From positions 1 to 36,154 of the forward strand of contig PMZR01000087.1 of the NCBI GenBank assembly GCA_003170135.1: a stretch of DNA of 36,154 bases, read 5' to 3'. Origin of the DNA: Acidobacteriota bacterium (lineage in GTDB: Bacteria; Acidobacteriota; Vicinamibacteria; Vicinamibacterales; Fen-181). Under the pieces are notes generated by a model. The model worked only from the letters and a program-made list of their open reading frames with translations, was not told where the DNA came from and made no database searches. The position numbers and the translations under genes were made by a program. The stretch's first letter is position 1, and each line of letters starts with the position of its first letter. Below are positions 7,314-14,936 of this stretch, piece after piece.

Positions 7314-9060
7314 ATTCGCGCCAGACCCTGAAGTTCTCCAGGATCGAGCCGCCGACGAACTCGCGCAGGATCGAGTTGTCGGGGACGTGCTCGGGCGACG
7401 CGGGGCGGAACCACTGCAGGAATGACAGCAGCCGGTTCGCCTCCCGGTATTCCGGCGTGTCGTATCGCACCTGCAGCAGCAGCGGCTCGGCCAGTGGCCG
7501 GAGGATCGCCAGCTCGTGCACGAGCGCCGAGTTGAAGACCGCGTCGCTGTTTTCCTGGAACGGGAAAATCAGCTGCTTCTCCCCGCGCGTGACCGACTCC
7601 CACCGCCGCAGGCTGTCGCTCGCCCGGTATCCGCGGGTGGCCGCATCGCGCACGACCCGCCGGATCAAGCGGCAATCGGTCGTGCTGACACGGTTGTGGC
7701 GGTCGAGGTTCAACTGCGTGAGCGCTGACGCGTACACCCGATACAGCCGCTCGGGCGGCAGGTCGGGCACGAGCGCGGGGTTCAACCCGTGGATCCCCTC
7801 GACGATGATGATGCTGTCGTCGTTCAGTGTGACGGTCGGCCCCCGTTCGCGCTGGCCCGTCACGAACACGTAGTGCGGCAGCTCGGTCGGCCGGCACGCC
7901 ATCAGCGACAGCAGGTGCTCGTTGAAGAGCCCGACGTCCAGCGCCGCCAGGCACTCGTAGTCGAACTCGCCGCTGGCATCGCGCGGCGTCTTGTCCCGAT
8001 CGACGAAATAGTCGTCCAGGCCGAGCGCGAAGGGCCGCAGGCCGTTGGCCACCAGCTGCACCGCGAGGCGCTTGGAGAACGTCGTCTTGCCGGACGAGGA
8101 CGGCCCCGCAATGAGCACGACCCTGATGCGATCGCGCAGCCGGGTGATGTCCTCCGCGATCTGCGCAATGCACGCTTCGTGCAGCGCCTCGGCGACGAGC
8201 GAGATCTCCGGCAGCCGTCCGGCGGCGATGGCGTCGTTGAGCGCCCCGGCATTGCGGATGCCGAGCCGATCCAGCCAGTGCCCGGCCTCTTCGAACACCT
8301 TGAACAGCTTCGGATACGGCGTGAGCGGACCGAGCTCGGTCGGACGGCCTTGATGCGGAAACTGCAGCATGAACCCCGGAGGGAACGCCTGCAGCGCGAA
8401 CTGTTGCAGGCAGCCGGCCGACGGCACCATGTAGCCCTGGAAATAGTCGCGGCGCCCGCGCAGCTCGTAGAGGTGCAGCGTCGTCTTGGCGCGGTGGCTG
8501 AGCAGCCGCGCCTTGTCGTGTTCGCCGCGCGACCGGAAGAGTTCGATCGCCTCCCCGATCGGAACCTCGTGCTTCAGCAGCGGCGCATCCAGGCTGACAA
8601 TGGTGCGCATGCGCGTTTCGATCTGCTGCAGGTCCTGCTGGGCGAATGGCGCGCGACCGCGCACTTCGCAGAAGTAGCCGCCCGCGGTCGACGCGGAGTG
8701 TTCGACGAACACCTCGGCCTCGGGAAACACCTCCGACGCCGCGGTGAGCATCAGGAAGGCGAGGGAGCGGCGGTAGATGCGCGCGCCATCGTTTTCCGCG
8801 ACCGTCACGGGCACCACGTCCGAATCGTGGCGCACGACGGTCGTCAGCTCGCGCAGACGGCCATTCACCACGGCGGCGACGATCGGGATTGCGGGGCAGG
8901 GATTCGCCGCAGCCACGAACTCGCCGAGCGGCACGCCGACCGGCGCTTCGAAGGCCCGGCCATCGGGAAACGTGGTGACCACGGTGGTTCGCGGCGGGCA
9001 CGGCCGCACGCGCCCGTGCGCCGGCATCAGGCCGCCATCCGTGAGGTCAACGACTGACAT
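7312..9060 (-). CDS. nucleoside kinase with N-terminal TGS and tRNA-synthetase-like region (uridine kinase/phosphoribulokinase fold)
   Basis: 582 residues. About 26-90 is a TGS-like beta-grasp domain (TTFPDGRAFEAP...VAAVVNGRLREL). About 95-235 resembles the second additional domain of threonyl-tRNA synthetase (YFCEVRG, RDYFQGYMVPSAGCL). The C-terminal half is a P-loop kinase: Walker A GPSSSGKTT (319-327), LDDYFVDRDKTP as substrate loop, and IIIVEGIHGLNP as Walker-B-like strand. This three-part arrangement is known in bacterial proteins annotated as uridine kinase or nucleoside kinase. It would phosphorylate a nucleoside or similar sugar in the cytoplasm using ATP. The exact substrate is not settled. 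GGGAG precedes the ATG, and the gene overlaps the end of the DUF885 gene by 14 bases, indicating translational coupling. Confidence 0.88.
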   Translation of the reverse strand: MSVVDLTDGGLMPAHGRVRPCPPRTTVVTTFPDGRAFEAPVGVPLGEFVAAANPCPAIPIVAAVVNGRLRELTTVVRHDSDVVPVTVAENDGARIYRRSLAFLMLTAASEVFPEAEVFVEHSASTAGGYFCEVRGRAPFAQQDLQQIETRMRTIVSLDAPLLKHEVPIGEAIELFRSRGEHDKARLLSHRAKTTLHLYELRGRRDYFQGYMVPSAGCLQQFALQAFPPGFMLQFPHQGRPTELGPLTPYPKLFKVFEEAGHWLDRLGIRNAGALNDAIAAGRLPEISLVAEALHEACIAQIAEDITRLRDRIRVVLIAGPSSSGKTTFSKRLAVQLVANGLRPFALGLDDYFVDRDKTPRDASGEFDYECLAALDVGLFNEHLLSLMACRPTELPHYVFVTGQRERGPTVTLNDDSIIIVEGIHGLNPALVPDLPPERLYRVYASALTQLNLDRHNRVSTTDCRLIRRVVRDAATRGYRASDSLRRWESVTRGEKQLIFPFQENSDAVFNSALVHELAILRPLAEPLLLQVRYDTPEYREANRLLSFLQWFRPASPEHVPDNSILREFVGGSILENFRVWRE

Positions 9061-10423
9061 CGGTCTCCCTTCCCTCGGACTCCAGCAGTTCCTGCACGGT
9101 CACGATGTCCACGAGCCCGCGGCAGCCGTAGATCGCCGGCAGCACCACCGATGGCGCGTGCTGCCGCAGCAGCCGCGCCACGACCTCGGTTCCCGCGCGG
9201 TACGCGGGCAGGCACATCCGGCCGAGGAGCGGATGCCGGCCCCAGGCGCCGGCCAGCTTCGACGCCCGTTCCGCCGACACCAGGAACTCGCGTCGCAGCG
9301 TGACGGCCACGACCTCTTCCGGCACCCCTTCGTGCCACGTCAGCCACGCCGCCTGGTTCTTCGCCTCGTCCTGGAGCTGCGCGAGCAGCACGCCGACCTG
9401 CGTGTCGGGATCGTCGAGCGCCGCGACGTCGGTGACACCGTGGGCGACGAGGATCGCGTTGTTCGCGATGCCCTCGAAGAGCGTGGCCGCTCGCGTGTTG
9501 ATGGTGAGCGCGGATGCCTCGAACCCCACCTGGCCCCGCACGTACAGATCCTGCAGGAACGCGAACGTCGTCACGTGACCGGGCACCACTTCGTGCGCGA
9601 TGAGGTGCTCGAACTCCGGGATCGAGATCTCCAGCGACGCGTTGATTTCGTATGTCGCCTCGTACCGCGGCCGGCCTTCGGTCGTGCGCGCGCGGCCCAG
9701 GTAGTTCATGGAACCCGAGAACCAGGCGTTGGCGATGGGCAGGAATTCGATGTTCGCCCGGGGCACCGGGGCGAGGGCGCGCGGCAGCTGCGGCATCAGG
9801 TGGAGGGCGGTCAGCCGATCCATCTCGGCGATCCGGATCGCCGCCAGGCTCTTGATCGACGCTGGCGCCACGAGGCGTTCCTGACGCCAGCGATGGACGG
9901 CGTCGGCCATGTCGGCGGCGCTTTGCGCCGCCTCGCCACGCGCTTCGAGCAGGCGGCGCAGATGCTCGATCCGGGCGCGCGGATCGGAGGGCTGCGGATC
10001 CTGGCCGGTCGCCGCCCGGACGCACCGATCGAACGGCACGGCAGGACCGCGCCCCAGGCGTTCGAGCGCGAGATCCCACATGACGCCGAAGCACGCGGCC
10101 AGGCCTTCGAGGTACGCGCGCCGGCGCGCGTCGCCACACTCCAACGCACCGCGGCGGATCTGCTCGATCGCACCCGCAAGATCCACCGCGTCGAGGTAAG
10201 CCTCGATCGCCCGCGTGTCGGGCGTGCGACCGGACACGCCCCCGCTCTGGCGCACCGGGGCGGCGGTCTCGTGGGTGTAGGCGGCCGGTAGTGGTTCGTC
10301 CGAGAACCAGCAGTCCGCGATGAACCGGCCCGTGCCCGACGCGCTCAGGACGTTGCCGCCCCAGAGGGTGTCAACACCGAGCGTCGCCGTCGCCATCGCG
10401 TCGATGAGAGACCGTTCGTCCAT
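9047..10423 (-). CDS. DUF885-like protein with HExxPGH motif
   Basis: 458 residues. The clearest feature is HEVVPGH at 277-283, the zinc-peptidase-like motif of the DUF885 family, with a downstream LFEGIANNAIL segment where the next Glu of such enzymes usually lies. There is no signal peptide, so it appears cytoplasmic. It may be a metallopeptidase or a structural relative; activity is inferred from the motif only. The frame is open upstream to 10483, but those 20 codons are AGGATTC repeat DNA, so the ATG at 10423 is preferred. No strong ribosome site precedes it. It overlaps the nucleoside kinase start by 14 bases. Confidence 0.82.
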   Translation of the reverse strand: MDERSLIDAMATATLGVDTLWGGNVLSASGTGRFIADCWFSDEPLPAAYTHETAAPVRQSGGVSGRTPDTRAIEAYLDAVDLAGAIEQIRRGALECGDARRRAYLEGLAACFGVMWDLALERLGRGPAVPFDRCVRAATGQDPQPSDPRARIEHLRRLLEARGEAAQSAADMADAVHRWRQERLVAPASIKSLAAIRIAEMDRLTALHLMPQLPRALAPVPRANIEFLPIANAWFSGSMNYLGRARTTEGRPRYEATYEINASLEISIPEFEHLIAHEVVPGHVTTFAFLQDLYVRGQVGFEASALTINTRAATLFEGIANNAILVAHGVTDVAALDDPDTQVGVLLAQLQDEAKNQAAWLTWHEGVPEEVVAVTLRREFLVSAERASKLAGAWGRHPLLGRMCLPAYRAGTEVVARLLRQHAPSVVLPAIYGCRGLVDIVTVQELLESEGRETDVSR

Positions 10424-10436
10424 GGTGGCCAGCGAC

Positions 10437-10516
10437 AGGAGCCAGGATTCAGGATTCAGGACCTCACGCCTCCTGGCCGCCACTCCTGACTCCTGATTCC
10501 TGACTCCTGATTCCTA
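10437..10516. repeat. two inverted heptad arrays, AGGATTC and ACTCCTG types
   Basis: The left array (10437-10464) reads AGGAGCC, AGGATTC, AGGATTC, AGGACCT. The right array (10482-10516) reads ACTCCTG, ACTCCTG, ATTCCTG, ACTCCTG, ATTCCTA. The right words are near complements of the left words, so the arrays face each other as an imperfect inverted repeat with a 17-base centre. The last three bases of the right array are the stop codon of the OPT transporter gene. The element fills the gap between the OPT and DUF885 genes. Confidence 0.88.
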
Positions 10517-12583
10517 TTGCATCACCCGGCGCCGGTTCGCGTCCAGCCACAGGTAGATACAGACACCGAAGAACAGCGCGAGTGACACCGTCTGCGAGAT
10601 CGGCTCGTTCGCGAAGAACGGCGTCTTCACCCACTCCTCGCTGAAGGCCGGGATCGCCACGTGCCAGCCGACCAGCGGCAACCTCATCTGGTAGTTTGGA
10701 ATGAGCCGCAAAGCCGCGCCGATCATTCCGCCCAGCGCGCCGCCCGCCATGAAGCCCGACGCGATGACGATGCCACGCTCCCGGATGCCCGGCCCTCGCT
10801 CGCCGCCGGTGTTCTCCGCCCGGCGGTCGATCATGTGCGCCATCACACCGCCGACCAGCGCGGGAAGGTTCAAGTAGAGCGGCAGGTACATGCCCAGTGC
10901 GAAGGTCAACGCCGGGACCTTGATCATCTCGAGCATTATGGCGATCACCGCGCCGACCCCGAACAGGATGTAGGCAACGGGCTGCTGGCTCATGAATCCC
11001 TGCACCAGGGCCTTCATGATCGACGCCTGCGGGGCCGCCAGCACCACGCGCGCATCGCCCGGCACGGCCTCGCCGAACTGGAAGACACGCGCCAGGATGA
11101 CAATCGCGACGCCCGCGGCCAGCGACGAGGCCAGCACGCCGAGGAACTTCACGCGTTCCTGCGCGGCCGGCGTCGATCCCAGCCAGTACCCGGTCTTCAG
11201 GTCGGTGATCGTCTGTCCCGACACCGACAACGCCGTGCAGACCATGCCCGCGATCGCCATCACGAAGAACATCCCCGCCCGCCCCGACAGGCCGAACTTC
11301 AGCAGCACCACCGACGAGATGATGATGGTGAGCATCGTCATGCCGGACACCGGGTTCCGGGCGGTCGTGGCAATGGCGTTCGCGGCGACCGACGCGAAGA
11401 AGAACGAGAAGACCAGCGTGAGCGCGAGGCCGACCAGGATGACGCCCGGCGCGCCCGAGAGGTTTGCGAAGAACACGGCGACGGCAATGGCCGCGATGAC
11501 GACGCCGAGCAGGATGGCGACGATGGGCACATCGCGATCCGTGCGCTCGAACGTCGCGGCGCCCTTGTCCTTGCGGAACGCCTTGAACGCGATCGAGAAC
11601 GATCCCACGACCACCGGCAGTGACTTGATGATGCCAAAGAGGCCCGCGGTGGCGATCGCCCCGACGCCGATATAGCGCACGTAATTGCTGAAGATCTGCG
11701 CGGCGCTCATCTGGCCGATCGGGATGACGCCGGGATAGACGGCCACGGTCGCGTGGCTGCTGCCGATCATCCAGATGAGCGGCACGAGCACGAAGTTCGA
11801 CAGCAGGCCGCCGGCGACGAGCAGCATGGACGAGCGGAGGCCCATGACGTACCCGAGGCCCAGGATGAAGATCTGCGCGTCGAACGCCGTCGCGATCCTG
11901 GCCTTCTGCGCGAGGTCCTTGACGGCCGGGATGAACTGCAGGTCCACGTTCTCCTTCCACACCTGGAAGGTCGTGAGGAAGAAGTCGTAGACGCCCGCGA
12001 TGGCCGTGGCCTTGAGCAGCAGCTTCGCCTGCGAGCCGCCCTTCTCGCCCGTGACCAGCACCTCGGTGATCGCCGTGGCCTCCGGGTACGGCAGCTCGCC
12101 GTGCATCTCGCGCACGAAGTAGCGCCGCAGCGGGATGAGGAACAGGATGCCGAGGCAGCCACCCGCCAGGCAGATGAGGATCGTCTGCAACGGGTGCGGA
12201 TCGAGGTTGAGGATGTAGAGCGCGGGCAGCGTGAACACGGCGCCGGCGACCACCGCGCCCGACGTGCCGCCGATGCCGGTGAGGATGACGTTCTCGAGCA
12301 CCGTCGATCGGCGCTTGTAGACCCGCGCCAGGCCGATGGCGAGGATCGAGATCGGGATGGCGGCCTCCATCACCTGCCCGACCTTCAGCCCCGAATACGC
12401 CGAAGCCAGCGTGAAGAGGACGCACAGGAACAGGCCCCACGCCACCGAGCGGAACGTCGCCTCGGGAACGTGCGCCTCGGGCCCGACCGGCGGTCGGTAC
12501 TGCTCGCCCTTCTGCAGCGGCTTGTACGCGTTGGCCGGCAGCGCGACCTTGTCGGGCGCGCGGACCGTTTCGGCGGTACTCAT
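10514..12583 (-). CDS. OPT-family oligopeptide/metal-chelate transporter
   Basis: 689 residues with about 14-16 hydrophobic helices, as expected for the oligopeptide transporter (OPT) superfamily. Recognisable parts are the N-terminal PEATFRSVAWGLFLCVLFTLASAYSGLKVGQVMEAAIPISI helix pair, GELPYPEATAITEVL (about residue 165), and the later GAVIAIMLEMIKVPALTFALGMYLPL. This is the bacterial OPT/YSL branch, which imports peptides or metal chelates by proton symport; substrate unknown. The start at 12583 has GGAGGA at the correct distance. The gene begins 14 bases after the ABC permease stop, so they are likely cotranscribed. Its stop codon is part of the ACTCCTG repeat array. Confidence 0.92.
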   Translation of the reverse strand: MSTAETVRAPDKVALPANAYKPLQKGEQYRPPVGPEAHVPEATFRSVAWGLFLCVLFTLASAYSGLKVGQVMEAAIPISILAIGLARVYKRRSTVLENVILTGIGGTSGAVVAGAVFTLPALYILNLDPHPLQTILICLAGGCLGILFLIPLRRYFVREMHGELPYPEATAITEVLVTGEKGGSQAKLLLKATAIAGVYDFFLTTFQVWKENVDLQFIPAVKDLAQKARIATAFDAQIFILGLGYVMGLRSSMLLVAGGLLSNFVLVPLIWMIGSSHATVAVYPGVIPIGQMSAAQIFSNYVRYIGVGAIATAGLFGIIKSLPVVVGSFSIAFKAFRKDKGAATFERTDRDVPIVAILLGVVIAAIAVAVFFANLSGAPGVILVGLALTLVFSFFFASVAANAIATTARNPVSGMTMLTIIISSVVLLKFGLSGRAGMFFVMAIAGMVCTALSVSGQTITDLKTGYWLGSTPAAQERVKFLGVLASSLAAGVAIVILARVFQFGEAVPGDARVVLAAPQASIMKALVQGFMSQQPVAYILFGVGAVIAIMLEMIKVPALTFALGMYLPLYLNLPALVGGVMAHMIDRRAENTGGERGPGIRERGIVIASGFMAGGALGGMIGAALRLIPNYQMRLPLVGWHVAIPAFSEEWVKTPFFANEPISQTVSLALFFGVCIYLWLDANRRRVMQ

Positions 12584-12597
12584 TGCTCCTCCGTCCG

Positions 12598-13309
12598 TTA
12601 TGACCTGACCCAGCGCAGCATCTCCATGAAGGTCGGCGCCTTCCCCTGCATCAACAGGCCGGTCCTGAAGATGCGGCCCGACGCCCAGACGACTCCGACG
12701 GTCGTCGCCGCCGTCGTCACCATTGACAGAAGCACCTGCCAGAGCGGCGCCGGCGGGTTGAGCGCGGCCCGCATCAGCATGATGTAGGGCGTCGAGAACG
12801 GAAAGAAGGAGGCGGCAACCGCAAACGCCCCGTCGGGGGCCTTCACGATCGGTGCGAGCATCATCATCGGGAAGATCGTGATGATCATCACCGGTCCCAT
12901 CAGGCTCTGGGCATCCTTCAACGTGCTGCACGCGGAGCCGATGGCCAGGTAGAGCGAGCCGAACAGCAGCATCGCGAGCGCCAAAAAGACGGCGAACTCG
13001 GCGAGCAGCCCTGCCTGGACGACGTCGGCGAGGCCGAAGTAGGCCGCCGCGCCGTAGGCCGCCCCGGTGTAGGTGAAGGCGATGACGACCGAGACGCCGC
13101 CGGCCCCGAGCAACTTGCCCATCATCAACTCGAACGGCGTGACCGATCCGAGCAGCACTTCACAGATACGGCTCATCTTCTCCTCGACCACGCTGTTCAC
13201 GAGCTGCGGCGTGATCGTCATGATCGGCATGAAGACCAGGAACATCAGGACCATCGGCACAGCCGCGCTGCGCAGCTTGTCCACCTGGGCCGCCGGCTTG
13301 ATGCCCCCC
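12598..13309 (-). CDS. ABC-2 exporter permease, C-terminal part (frameshifted gene)
   Basis: The frame downstream of a C6 run (13304-13309) encodes the remainder of an ABC-2/NatB-type permease. It starts around GIKPAAQVDKLRSAAVP and continues with about six membrane helices, including VLMFLVFMPIMTITPQLVNSVVEEKMSR, where the VVEEK..R signature typical of this family is visible. It ends MLRWVRS. The frame remains open upstream to 13443, but that stretch is low-complexity and is a shadow of the first part. Adding one G on the coding strand at the run would join both parts into one permease of about 430 residues. It is either a true frameshift mutation, a programmed slip, or a base missing from the assembly. 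It pairs with the ATPase at 13882. Confidence 0.85.
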
Positions 13310-13889
13310 GAGGGTCGCGCTCCACCAGGCCCATCTGGTCCATGCGGACGGGCTGTGTCAGCCGTTCGACCGTCGCGCGATCGACTGCCGCACGCTCGAA
13401 TCGCTCGCTGACGACGGCCGCGCTGACCGTCGACTGGAGCCAACGAGGCAGCGCGTCGTAGGAGGGATGATTCGAGTAGTACCGGATGCGCGGCTGGGTC
13501 GTGGAGTCGACGACGCCGGCGGGGATCTCCACGAAGGCGAACAGCGCCCCGCTCCGGACGTCCTCGGACAGCCGCACGCGCTCGTCGTCGGTGATCGCCC
13601 CGACAATCTGCCGCGTGACGACGAACCGTGGCCCGGTCAGCTGCCCCTTGGGCCCGACCACGGCGGCGTTCCAGTCGGCGGCCGCGCGCTCGACGGCCGC
13701 TCCCAGCTTGCCCGTCTCGTCGACGACGACCAGCGGATGGTCGGACGTGTCGGCGCGCTCCATCATGAACTTCTGCCCGAAGCCCACCGCGACCATCAGG
13801 ACCGGAACGAGGACGATGCTGATGATGAACGCCTTGGTCCGCACGGAGTTCGCGAATTCGGTAGCCGCGACGGTCAGCACTTTATGCAT
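13245..13889 (-). CDS. ABC-2 exporter permease, N-terminal part (frameshifted gene)
   Basis: The gene opens MHKVLTVAATEFANSVRTKAF, followed by one membrane helix (about 24-42) and the large extracytoplasmic domain typical of NatB-like permeases (LVVVDETGKL, VEIPAGVVDS, RYYSNHPSYDALPRWL). The family sequence ends at DPRG near residue 193. After that the frame reads Arg/Ser-rich noise to a stop at 13245, while the family sequence resumes in another frame at 12598-13309. The ATG at 13889 overlaps the ATPase stop by eight bases, showing translational coupling. The permease would form the membrane half of an ATP-driven exporter (sodium, drug or lipid; not determinable). If the frameshift is real, the exporter is inactive. 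Confidence 0.82.
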   Translation of the reverse strand: MHKVLTVAATEFANSVRTKAFIISIVLVPVLMVAVGFGQKFMMERADTSDHPLVVVDETGKLGAAVERAAADWNAAVVGPKGQLTGPRFVVTRQIVGAITDDERVRLSEDVRSGALFAFVEIPAGVVDSTTQPRIRYYSNHPSYDALPRWLQSTVSAAVVSERFERAAVDRATVERLTQPVRMDQMGLVERDPRGASSRRPRWTSCAARLCRWS

Positions 13890-14796
13890 GGGCGGCCGCT
13901 CCGTTCTGCTCGGGCCGCGCGATGCGCACGAAGATGTCGTGCAGCGACGGGCGGACGATTTCGAATTGCTGGATCGCGGTGCGCGAGGCGAGCAGATGCA
14001 GGAACTCCTGCGGGTCGATCGTCAGCCGCAACTCCTGCACGTGGCCGTAGTCGTTCATCGAATCGACCCCGGGCAGGCCGGACAGCGCGGCGATTCCGCC
14101 CGCCGTGCGAATGCGGATCGTGTCGAAGCCGAACCGCGCCTGGATCTCGTCGAGCGTCCCGTCGAGCACCTTGCGCCCGCGGAAGATCATGAAGATGCGA
14201 TCGCACATCTGCTCGGCCGTCGCCATGTCGTGCGTGCTGAACACCACCGTGGTCCCCCGCCGGCGCAGTTCGAGGACCGACTCCCGCAGCACTTCCGCGT
14301 TCACGGGATCGAGACCCGAGAACGGCTCATCGAGAATGAGGAGGTCGGGGCGGCCGACCACCGCCGAGATGAACTGCGCCTTCTGCGACATGCCCTTCGA
14401 CAGCGTCTCGATCTTGCGGTCGGCCCGGTCCGTCAAATCGAACCGCCGCAGCCACTCGGTGCTGGCCTGGTCCACCTCGGCCAGCGAACGCCCTTTCAGC
14501 CGTCCGTAATAGCGGAGCAGCCGCCGCAACGTCATGCTCTTGTAGAGCCCGCGCTCTTCGGGCAAATAGCCCACCCGATCGCGCGCCGCGAGCGTGCCGC
14601 TCTCCCCCAGGACGCTGATCGTCCCCTGGTCCTGCAACAGGATCCGCATGATCATGCGCAGCGTCGTCGTCTTGCCGGAGCCGTTCGGGCCGATGAAGCC
14701 GTAAATGCACCCGGGCGGCACCGCCAGTGACAGATCGTCGACGGCCGTGACGCTCCCGAAGCGCTTGGTGACGTGCGCGATGTCAATGACGGTCAT
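13882..14796 (-). CDS. ABC transporter ATP-binding protein (NatA-like)
   Basis: 304 residues. Walker A is GPNGSGKTT (about 37-45), the signature is LSKGMSQKAQ in place of LSGGQ, and Walker B is LLILDEPFSGLD followed by the switch His in STHDMATAEQM. The C-terminal 80 residues form the extra domain (DUF4162-like) common in ATPases that serve ABC-2 exporters. It would power the permease encoded directly downstream (8-base overlap). The start MTVIDIAHVTKRFG at 14796 fits the family exactly, although no clear ribosome site precedes it. The LSKGMSQK signature is common in NatA-like ATPases. Confidence 0.92.
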   Translation of the reverse strand: MTVIDIAHVTKRFGSVTAVDDLSLAVPPGCIYGFIGPNGSGKTTTLRMIMRILLQDQGTISVLGESGTLAARDRVGYLPEERGLYKSMTLRRLLRYYGRLKGRSLAEVDQASTEWLRRFDLTDRADRKIETLSKGMSQKAQFISAVVGRPDLLILDEPFSGLDPVNAEVLRESVLELRRRGTTVVFSTHDMATAEQMCDRIFMIFRGRKVLDGTLDEIQARFGFDTIRIRTAGGIAALSGLPGVDSMNDYGHVQELRLTIDPQEFLHLLASRTAIQQFEIVRPSLHDIFVRIARPEQNGAAAHA

Positions 14797-14860
14797 GGCG
14801 CGGAATTGTGTGGCGGATCGGAGCGGGGAGCAAGGGGAAAAGAGGCGGGACGACGCGTCA

Positions 14861-14933
14861 GCTCGAGGCCTGAAGCTCGGCCGTCTCCCGACGACAGGGC
14901 CGTGAGCCTCGAGCCAGACGCCTCGGGCGACGG
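14861..14933. repeat. two inverted heptad arrays, GCTCGAG and GCCTCGA types
   Basis: The left array (14861-14881) reads GCTCGAG, GCCTGAA, GCTCGGC. The right array (14906-14933) reads GCCTCGA, GCCAGAC, GCCTCGG, GCGACGG. GCTCGAGGC (14861-14869) and GCCTCGAGC (14906-14914) are perfect complements. The element ends four bases before the stop of the DUF349 gene and occupies part of the 140-base gap before the ATPase gene. Bases 14797-14860 show nothing further. Confidence 0.65.
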
Positions 14934-14936
14934 CTT

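Noticed and set aside
10661..12787. Long plus-strand frames opposite the OPT and permease genes
   Set aside because: Composition is Arg/Asp/His-rich and lacks any motif; they mirror the membrane-protein genes.
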